From Ruminococcus sp. 210702-SL.1.03 (GTDB taxonomy: Bacteria > Bacillota > Clostridia > Oscillospirales > Ruminococcaceae), in the NCBI RefSeq assembly GCF_020559915.1, contig NZ_JAJCLZ010000031.1:1-16612 (forward strand): a stretch of DNA of 16,612 nt. Reading direction: 5' to 3'. Both the position numbers and the translations under genes were made by a program. The first letter of the stretch is position 1. Each line of letters begins with the position of its first letter. Below are positions 1 through 4,991 of the stretch, piece after piece. The notes beneath the pieces were generated by a model, which was given only the letters and a program-made list of their open reading frames with translations, made no database searches and was not told the origin of the DNA.

Positions 1-778
1 CGCAACGTTTGTCGGCGGCATCATTTCAACTCACGCGCTCACGTGGAGCGCGACGCGTGGGACATGGGTCAGCATTTCCAGCAGCTAATTTCAACTCACG
101 CGCTCACGTGGAGCGCGACATCGCCAAAACCGCAACACCAGCTCTGCTCCTCATTTCAACTCACGCGCTCACGTGGAGCGCGACCGGAGGGTTGGGCGCG
201 CCGGCTCGACGACACAAACCTCATTTCAACTCACGCGCTCACGTGGAGCGCGACCATAAGAGCCCTGCGCCATGCGCAGACAGGGCAATTTCAACTCACG
301 CGCTCACGTGGAGCGCGACCCTCCTGATACTGATGTTCCCGCGACTGTAAATATTTCAACTCACGCGCTCACGTGGAGCGCGACGTCCCTATCCGCGCGG
401 AGCTGCAACCATTTGTACATTTCAACTCACGCGCTCACGTGGAGCGCGACCTAGACGGCTTGACTCGCTTACTTCGCATGCACATTTCAACTCACGCGCT
501 CACGTGGAGCGCGACCGGCGTACATGGCCCGGAGGGGGTATCGCTGCATTTCAACTCACGCGCTCACGTGGAGCGCGACTTAATACAAAATGTATTATAA
601 TAGTACTATAATGAATTTCAACTCACGCGCTCACGTGGAGCGCGACCAATTTTTTCAGGTGCTTAAAATACCATTCTGACATTTCAACTCACGCGCTCAC
701 GTGGAGCGCGACGAAAGCGCTAACGAACGTGCAGGGGTCAGCGGACATTTCAACTCACGCGCTCACGTGGAGCGCGAC

Positions 779-812
779 TCGGGGGTTCGATTCCCCCTAA
801 CTCCATTTTAAA
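779..812. other. CRISPR spacer 12: contains the 3' end of a tRNA-like gene
   Basis: The spacer contains a complete T-arm: stem GGGGG (781-785), loop TTCGATT (786-792) and stem CCCCC (793-797). It is followed by a 7-base acceptor strand TAACTCC (798-804) and a discriminator A (805). The loop is the canonical T54-T55-C56-R57-A58 form. This looks like a tRNA or tmRNA 3' end, the usual attachment core of integrating elements. It is part of the array, not a tRNA gene of this locus, because the 5' half is absent. Confidence 0.85.
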
Positions 813-976
813 ATTTCAACTCACGCGCTCACGTGGAGCGCGACCACACCAAATTGGTGGTATAATATAATCAAGGACATTTCAACTCACGCGCTCACGT
901 GGAGCGCGACACTTTGCCCACGAACTAGACCGCATGTGTTCGATATTTCAACTCACGCGCTCACGTGGAGCGCGAC

Positions 977-1208
977 CAAAAACATATGTAAAACTACTTG
1001 ACAGCACACCATTTCAACTCACGCGCTCACGTGGAGCGCGACATTAGTTTCATCGTTGTTACCTCCGTATTTAGCCCATTTCAACTCACGCGCTCACGTG
1101 GAGCGCGACCCAGCTCTTCGACGATTGACGTTAAGCAATCATATTTCAACTCACGCGCTCACGTGGAGCGCGACTGATTTTATTATAGCACCAACTTGGT
1201 GTGCTGTC
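977..1208. other. CRISPR spacers 15 and 18: overlapping pieces of one phage promoter
   Basis: Spacer 15 (977-1010) ends with GACAGCACACC. The reverse complement of spacer 18 (1175-1208) begins with the same 11 bases. Merged at that overlap they give TTGACA, a 17-base gap and TATAAT, with the dyad CACACCAAGTTGGTGC filling the gap, so together they cover a consensus promoter with a built-in operator. Spacer 13 (845-878) carries a variant of the same element: CACACCAAATTGGTG followed by TATAAT, 3 mismatches in 29 aligned bases. Confidence 0.85.
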
Positions 1209-1303
1209 ATTTCAACTCACGCGCTCACGTGGAGCGCGACTAACGATTTTATCGTTAATTTCCTCCGAGATTCTATTTCAACTCACGCGCTCACGTGGAG
1301 CGC

Positions 1304-1448
1304 TGTTGCCCGCCGCGCAAAACCCAAAAAACGCAACAATCCGTAAGTAAGCGTGAAAAATATACAAAACCCTCAAAAACCCTGCAATTACAGCGTTTTC
1401 GGAGTGCAATAAACTGATTGATGTGTAATGATGTAAATATATGGTGTC
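1304..1448. repeat. Candidate prophage left end with transposase-site-like repeats
   Basis: The presumed terminus TGTTGC (1304-1309) is mirrored by GCAACA (1333-1338). Two related blocks follow: CAAAACCC plus A-run, C and GCAA at 1318-1338, and CAAAACCCTCAAAAACCC plus TGCAA at 1365-1387. Looser relatives with CTTGAAAAT lie at about 1556-1573, 1627-1638 and 1731-1746. Spaced copies of one motif near the terminus are what transposase A binding sites (L1, L2, L3 in Mu) look like. No protein-DNA evidence is possible from sequence alone. Confidence 0.45.
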
Positions 1449-1497
1449 AAAAAAATACCGCCAAAAATAGCTGTTTTAATGCTGTTTTGGCGGTATT
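1449..1497 (-). terminator. Rho-independent terminator of the repressor operon
   Basis: AATACCGCCAAAA (1454-1466) and TTTTGGCGGTATT (1485-1497) form a 13-bp perfect inverted repeat with an 18-base loop. On the minus strand the right arm is followed by seven T (plus-strand A run 1449-1455). It therefore ends leftward transcription from the repressor/TPR operon before it reaches the CRISPR array. Confidence 0.8.
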
Positions 1498-1600
1498 AAA
1501 TTTTAGCCGTTATAATCTGTTTTAGCGTTTTAAAAACTGTTTTAATTTCTCGTAAACCCTTGAAAATGCGGCGTTTAGATGCGTTTTAATATTAAAACAG
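1471..1600. repeat. Cluster of YGTTTTAA repeats
   Basis: The core YGTTTT(A) recurs at 1471-1479, 1482-1488, 1517-1524, 1525-1533, 1536-1545, 1581-1590 and, inverted, 1591-1600. The last two form the dyad GCGTTTTAATATTAAAACAG. Similar copies reappear in the late leader at about 11829-11878. The spacing and the partial likeness to the first half of the Mu transposase site (YGTTTCA) suggest binding sites for a phage protein. Which protein is unknown. The segment 1501-1790 otherwise holds only the short motifs listed separately and no gene. Confidence 0.5.
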
Positions 1601-1656
1601 TATTGCTGGAACAGTGGTTGCGACCGCTTGAAAATAGGTCATTTTTTAATGCCAAT

Positions 1657-1708
1657 ATACCAACCAACTGCTTTATTTAATCCCAACTGGTTGGTATTAA
1701 AACCAACT
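1657..1708. repeat. ACCAAC inverted and direct repeats
   Basis: ATACCAACCA (1657-1666) and TGGTTGGTAT (1688-1697) are a 10-bp perfect inverted repeat 21 bases apart. Further ACCAACT-type copies occur at 1664-1669, 1683-1688 and 1702-1708. It lies in the non-coding stretch between the presumed left end and the stop of the TPR gene. Candidate operator or transposase-accessory site; role unknown. Confidence 0.45.
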
Positions 1709-1790
1709 ATGCTACTTAAAAGGTCTCTATCCCTTGAAAATACAGGCTTTTGAGTAGCGCGGCTGTTATTTGAACAGAGCTTTTTCCTCT

Positions 1791-2459
1791 TTACAACTCA
1801 GCATTTGCCTTTTTCTTTTTCCTAGGACGCGGTTTGTATACATAGCCATTTTTCTTTTTCTCTCTCAGCTCGTCTATCTTAGAGGCGGCAAATAGTTTCA
1901 TATCTTTATATTTTAACTTCTTTACTTCCCTCAGAAATTTGAGACCGCCGTCAATGTTGTTCATTTTTACATACACGTCAGCTACTCCGTTTACCGCAGG
2001 AGTATAGGTGTTATCGATGCTAAAAGACGTAAGATACGCTTTGAGCGAATCTTCAAATTGATACTCACCCTCATATGCGTGAGCAAGCTGCCACCATATT
2101 TCCGCTTTGCTTTGCGTAAGCTGATCTGCGACATAATCTCCCATGTCAATCTTTTGCCGCGGCGTACCGCTCCATGTTGCACCACAGTCAATAAACTTGT
2201 TCAAATAATCAATCGCATGCGGTCTGTATTCCGCTCCGGCAAGAACATAGCATTGCGATACAACATACAGCTTGTCCTTGTTCTCTGGCTCACCGCATAA
2301 TCTGACAGCTTCCATCAACAAGGCTTTTTTATTTTCAAAAGTTTTTTCTAATTTCAGAACTTTGCCTATATAAAAAGGGCTAACATCTCTCCCTGAAAGA
2401 TGATTATAGATCTGCAAAGCAAGCTTGTAGTCGGATTTTTCCTTTGTTTTAAACAGCAT
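1791..2459 (-). CDS. TPR-like protein in the repressor operon
   Basis: 222 aa. The middle (about residues 55-180) reads as paired helices typical of tetratricopeptide-like folds: AEIWWQLAHAYEGEYQFEDS followed by a helix with TYTPAVNGVADVYVKMNNID, then FLREVKKL. The C-terminal 25 residues are very basic (KPRPRKKKKA). Its ATG starts directly after the TAA of the repressor gene with no gap, and a GGAGTG site lies 12 bases upstream, so the two are translated from one message and probably coupled. TPR proteins act as protein-binding scaffolds. A partner in the repressor pathway, or a lysogenic-conversion function, is possible but not shown. There is no signal peptide or membrane segment. Confidence 0.75.
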   Translation of the reverse strand: MLFKTKEKSDYKLALQIYNHLSGRDVSPFYIGKVLKLEKTFENKKALLMEAVRLCGEPENKDKLYVVSQCYVLAGAEYRPHAIDYLNKFIDCGATWSGTPRQKIDMGDYVADQLTQSKAEIWWQLAHAYEGEYQFEDSLKAYLTSFSIDNTYTPAVNGVADVYVKMNNIDGGLKFLREVKKLKYKDMKLFAASKIDELREKKKNGYVYKPRPRKKKKANAEL

Positions 2460-3167
2460 TTATATCACTCCGATCACCTTTCCGCGGCAATATATATCAT
2501 CATATTCGTGCAGATTTATATCGTCATATTCTGGATTGAGAGAAATCAATTTATCGCCGCCGAACTTCTTTATAAATCCCTCGTCGTTGATTATAAAGAT
2601 GCCTATATCGCCAAGCTCCACTGACGGCTGAGATTTTATAAGCACAAGATCGCCGTCATGAAATCTGGGTTCCATGCTGTTTCCGGAAACTTTGAGCGCA
2701 AAGTTTGCTTCACTGGTCTCAGAGCTCTCCTCAACCTCTATCATTTCTTTGTCGCAGTTATCAAGATAAACTCCCGTTCCTGCACTTGCAGGCAGCGAAT
2801 AATATTCAATAAAAATAGTGTTTTTACGCTGCTCCAGTGGCGTTTTTGCCGATTCAGAAAGAACTATCGCGCGCTCCAGCAACTGTCCTTGCTGGAAAGC
2901 ATCTAACTTATTATAGTATGTAAGCAATTCCTGTTCATCAGCGGTCAGAGTTTCCGCTGGTGAGCTTTTTTCTTTACCTGTTAGGAGAACATATGGAGAA
3001 ATATCAAGAAACTCACAAATGGGGATAATATACTTTGCCGGTGGGTCAGTTTTTCTATTTTTCCAATTGGTCATTGTGCTTGTATTTATGCCTATATGAT
3101 TGCATAAATCAGATTGTTTAAGTTCTTTTTTATCCAGATATGATAAAACATTATCAATAATAGACAA
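2460..3167 (-). CDS. S24/LexA-type prophage repressor
   Basis: 235 aa from a TTG start at 3167. I chose this start because an AAAGG site lies 11 bases upstream and the XRE helix-turn-helix begins at once (about residues 15-40, with SDLCNHIGINTSTMTNWKNR). Extending to an upstream Met would cross the operator region and add a non-HTH tail. The C-terminal half is an S24 self-cleaving peptidase: cleavage site Ala129-Gly130 in PASAGTG, nucleophile Ser164 in SGNSMEP, and general base Lys200 or Lys201 in GFIKKF. The Ser-Lys spacing is as in LexA. It should hold the early promoter shut and be inactivated by RecA-stimulated autocleavage, linking prophage induction to DNA damage. That differs from phage Mu, whose own repressor is not of this type. 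It is divergent from the early operon. Confidence 0.93.
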   Translation of the reverse strand: MSIIDNVLSYLDKKELKQSDLCNHIGINTSTMTNWKNRKTDPPAKYIIPICEFLDISPYVLLTGKEKSSPAETLTADEQELLTYYNKLDAFQQGQLLERAIVLSESAKTPLEQRKNTIFIEYYSLPASAGTGVYLDNCDKEMIEVEESSETSEANFALKVSGNSMEPRFHDGDLVLIKSQPSVELGDIGIFIINDEGFIKKFGGDKLISLNPEYDDINLHEYDDIYCRGKVIGVI

Positions 3168-3224
3168 AATAAATCCAACCTTTCTGTGCAAATATACAAA
3201 ATTCACATTTGTGAGCAAACCTGA

Positions 3225-3253
3225 TTGACAAATCCCCAAACGTGAGCTATAAT
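3225..3253 (+). promoter_or_regulatory. Early promoter (consensus -35/-10)
   Basis: TTGACA (3225-3230), a 17-base gap and TATAAT (3248-3253) match the vegetative sigma-factor consensus perfectly on the plus strand. Transcription should start near 3260, giving a roughly 100-base leader before the first early gene at 3362. The operator pair begins right at the expected start site, so repressor binding would block initiation. Confidence 0.85.
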
Positions 3254-3261
3254 ATATAATG

Positions 3262-3315
3262 ATATACGATAGTGAACCCAATAGGCGCAATTATCCCTTG
3301 TTCACTATTGTATAT
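3262..3315. promoter_or_regulatory. Inverted operator pair in the divergent control region
   Basis: ATATACGATAGTGAAC (3262-3277) and GTTCACTATTGTATAT (3300-3315) are inverted copies with one mismatch in 16, separated by 22 bases. They lie between the leftward repressor gene and the rightward early operon, the position of operators in transposable phages. The leftward promoter for the repressor must be near here; TTGGGT plus a 17-base gap and TATATA on the minus strand is a weak candidate. Assignment to the S24 repressor is inference from position. Confidence 0.7.
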
Positions 3316-3361
3316 TATATCGCAAAAGTAACATTTAGTCAACAGAATGGAGTGAAAAATT

Positions 3362-3766
3362 TTGACTGTAGAAGATTGGAAAGAAGTTGAAACACGCTTA
3401 TCTATTCCGTATAGCTCTGTAAAGCTTAAAATTGACGGATATGATGTGACTATCGGTCACGCTATGGAAAAGCCTTTAAAATACTGCTTAGCAATATACA
3501 TCGACGGTATTTTTAAAACCAAATGGGTCCTTGAAGACTGTGAGATACGCCGCCGATTTTGTAGCAAGCATACAAAAAGTCTGCTGACAGCTAAAGAGAA
3601 AAAAGCTCTTGACCGAGAGCGCAAAGCGTTTCGAGAGGAAGTTTTGAAAAAGTCAACCTACGACTGGTACTCGCCTTACTGGAACTCGTTTAGACGACTA
3701 AAAGCTCATCTTATCAAAAATAACAAATCAATTGAAATAGGGGAGGACGCATATGAAGTGGACTGA
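3362..3766 (+). CDS. Early phage protein of unknown function
   Basis: 134 aa from a TTG start at 3362 with GGAG (3349-3352) nine bases upstream. First gene of the early operon. The N-terminal half alternates beta-like strands (VKLKIDGYDVTIGH, LAIYIDGIFKTKWV). The C-terminal half is basic and helical, ending in RRLKAHLIKNNKSIEIGED. It recalls a small protein family I associate with Clostridia phages, but no function is known to me. It overlaps the next gene by 14 bases. Confidence 0.75.
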   Translation: MTVEDWKEVETRLSIPYSSVKLKIDGYDVTIGHAMEKPLKYCLAIYIDGIFKTKWVLEDCEIRRRFCSKHTKSLLTAKEKKALDRERKAFREEVLKKSTYDWYSPYWNSFRRLKAHLIKNNKSIEIGEDAYEVD

Positions 3767-3980
3767 AGACGGTCAGCGCAAGGCTTCGCTGGCAAATGAA
3801 CTTTTTTGGCTATTTGTTGTCGCCGGGCTTAAAGTAAAAGACGTTGCATATCGGATCGAAGACGGCGAAGAAGTGTACGTCATTACTATGACGAATAATT
3901 ACACATACCGCGTCAATGTGACTTGCGACAGCCCAATGACTGCGGTATATGACGTAGTAAACTTTATGAAAAACAAATGA
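3753..3980 (+). CDS. Small early phage protein, unknown
   Basis: 75 aa. GGGGAGG lies six bases before the ATG, inside the end of the preceding gene, so expression is probably coupled. The sequence is predicted mixed alpha/beta with a strand-rich centre (EEVYVITMTNNYTYRVNV). I recognise no motif. Product unknown; supported as a gene by the ribosome site and tight operon packing. Confidence 0.65.
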   Translation: MKWTEDGQRKASLANELFWLFVVAGLKVKDVAYRIEDGEEVYVITMTNNYTYRVNVTCDSPMTAVYDVVNFMKNK

Positions 3981-3991
3981 GGTGACCATAT

Positions 3992-4207
3992 ATGGATCAG
4001 AATAGAACTAAGCAGAAAGTGCTTGAAATATTTAATGAAGTGAAGAACACATCGTTCAGGAGCCTTGAGGACGCTGTAGAGGAGAACGGCATGGCATACG
4101 TTTTTGACGTGTGGCTAAGATACGAGGGTATCGTAGGATATACGTCAGACATCTTTGAGGTGCTGAACGCGGTAGGATTTAACATATCGATGCAGGAGGA
4201 TTGGTAA
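3992..4207 (+). CDS. Small early phage protein, unknown
   Basis: 71 aa, acidic and mostly helical. GAGGTG lies about seven bases before the ATG and there is an 11-base gap from the previous gene. Reads like a small soluble regulator or host-takeover protein, but nothing specific is seen. Confidence 0.65.
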   Translation: MDQNRTKQKVLEIFNEVKNTSFRSLEDAVEENGMAYVFDVWLRYEGIVGYTSDIFEVLNAVGFNISMQEDW

Positions 4208-4208
4208 T

Positions 4209-4469
4209 ATGAGCGATGAATCTAAAGCAAGCATACTTGTTATCACATGGGCAGCTGCGTTTTGCGTGGGCTTGGCAAAAGGCGAGAGCACAGGGCTGCT
4301 CATCATTACGCTTGCAACAGCTGTTTTCGCAACGATCATACTGCTTGATATGTTGTGCGAACGAGCGAAAGCGGAGATACGGCTGAAACGCCGCCGACTG
4401 GCAATAAGAGAACGATTCTGCCGCGAAATGGCGGAGATCGAAAGGGGCTGTGATAATGAGCATAGGTGA
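4209..4469 (+). CDS. Small two-helix membrane protein
   Basis: 86 aa. Two hydrophobic segments (about residues 9-25 and 29-46) are joined by a short turn (KGEST). A highly basic cytoplasmic tail follows (RAKAEIRLKRRRLAIRERF). GCAGGAGG sits nine bases before the ATG and only one base separates it from the previous stop. The shape is holin-like, but the position in the early region beside the Ner-like gene argues against lysis. Superinfection exclusion or membrane anchoring are alternatives. Unknown. Confidence 0.65.
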   Translation: MSDESKASILVITWAAAFCVGLAKGESTGLLIITLATAVFATIILLDMLCERAKAEIRLKRRRLAIRERFCREMAEIERGCDNEHR

Positions 4470-4650
4470 AAATTTCAAAAACAAGCGCATTGAACGCGAC
4501 CTGTCGCAGGAAGAGCTCTCAAAGCTTTCCGGTGTGTCAAAGCCGATGATCTCATATATCGAGCGCGGCAAGCGCGTTCCGTCGGTACTTACCGCCCAGA
4601 AGATCGCCCGCGTACTGCGCTGCACCATTGATGATCTTCTGGCAAGCTGA
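4456..4650 (+). CDS. Ner-like XRE helix-turn-helix regulator
   Basis: 64 aa, a bare XRE/Cro fold: the HTH is at about residues 15-40 (LSQEELSKLSGVSKPMISYI, then ERGKRVPS). I start at ATG 4456, eight bases after AAAGGGG; the GTG at 4450 is too close to that site. It overlaps the previous gene by 14 bases. In Mu the small Ner protein sits between repressor and transposase genes and turns down early and repressor promoters. This gene has the same place and size class, so that role is likely but inferred. Bases 4651-4740 hold no gene, only a weak CCGAG/CTCGG hairpin. Confidence 0.85.
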   Translation: MSIGENFKNKRIERDLSQEELSKLSGVSKPMISYIERGKRVPSVLTAQKIARVLRCTIDDLLAS

Positions 4651-4740
4651 TAGATGCCGAAACCGAGTCGGAAAAGGCTCGGTCTGTCGGGGACGGTCTC
4701 CCGGCACTGATGATGGCAGACCAAGTAAGGAGGTGTATTT

Positions 4741-4944
4741 ATGACGCTAAAGGAATTTAAGGCGCAAATGCTGGCGATCACAGTAGCTCAGGCTAAGGTA
4801 CTAGCCGAAGTAAGCTGTCTTGAGGACATAAAAATAGAGCCTGAACAGCTCCGCAGGAATGTTGCGACCATTCTTGCCGTCCTCACAGAAACCGAAGAGT
4901 ATCTGCTTAGCATAGCGAACGAGTGTTCTGGCTCTGATATATAG
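4741..4944 (+). CDS. Small helical early protein, unknown
   Basis: 67 aa with AAGGAGG eight bases before the ATG. It is predicted almost wholly helical (EFKAQMLAITVAQAKVLAEV; LRRNVATILAVLTETEEYLL) and acidic. Lies directly before transposase A. No motif recognised. Confidence 0.6.
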   Translation: MTLKEFKAQMLAITVAQAKVLAEVSCLEDIKIEPEQLRRNVATILAVLTETEEYLLSIANECSGSDI

Positions 4945-4966
4945 TATATCAGAAAACAAATGTTTT
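4934..4966. repeat. Two adjacent dyads upstream of transposase gene
   Basis: CTGATATA-TAG-TATATCAG (4934-4952) is a perfect 8-bp inverted repeat whose centre is the stop codon of the preceding gene. AAAACA-AA-TGTTTT (4953-4966) follows with no gap. They end 13 bases before the ribosome site of gene A. Could be an operator or an mRNA structure that limits transposase production. No T-run, so not a classic terminator. Confidence 0.45.
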
Positions 4967-4991
4967 GTCAAGACCTGTGGGAGGTGAAAAC

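Larger units (their letters stand above)
23..1306 (-). CRISPR. Type I-C-like CRISPR array: 20 repeats, 19 complete spacers
   Basis: A 32-base repeat (plus strand begins ATTTCAACTCACGCGC and ends GTGGAGCGCGAC) recurs at 23, 88, 153, 223, 288, 353, 419, 484, 548, 615, 681, 747, 813, 879, 945, 1011, 1078, 1143, 1209 and 1275. The first 19 copies look identical; the last loses its final three bases. Spacers are 32-38 bases, mostly 33-34. Read on the minus strand the repeat starts GTCGC, holds a 6-bp stem (GCGCTC/GAGCGC) and ends GTTGAAAT. That matches the type I-C pattern, where Cas5d cuts 3' of the stem and the repeat end becomes the crRNA 5' handle, so the likely transcript runs right to left. 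Bases 1-22 are probably a partial spacer, so the array continues leftward. No cas gene or clear leader is in the window. Subtype and direction are inferred from repeat form only. Confidence 0.97.

Noticed and set aside
779..812. A real tRNA gene in the array
   Set aside because: Only the T-arm and acceptor 3' strand are present and the piece is bounded exactly by repeats.
1..1303. Spacers targeting the prophage in this window
   Set aside because: By eye no spacer matches the visible prophage sequence; a proper alignment search of both strands and of the unseen part would be decisive.
9..1346. Open reading frames across the CRISPR array
   Set aside because: They are repeats read as codons (STHALTWSAT units), with no ribosome sites; artefacts of the array.
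1767..1790. Plus-strand terminator CTGTT-ATTTG-AACAG followed by T-run
   Set aside because: Stem is only 5 bp and no rightward gene lies before it.
3168..3290. N-terminal extension of the repressor to an upstream Met
   Set aside because: It would run through the promoter/operator region and add a non-HTH tail; TTG 3167 has a ribosome site and starts at the HTH.
4654..4710. Short frame of 18 codons after the Ner-like gene
   Set aside because: No ribosome site and no recognisable product.
4179..4781. 200-residue antisense frame over the Ner-like region
   Set aside because: Overlaps three supported genes on the other strand and resembles nothing.
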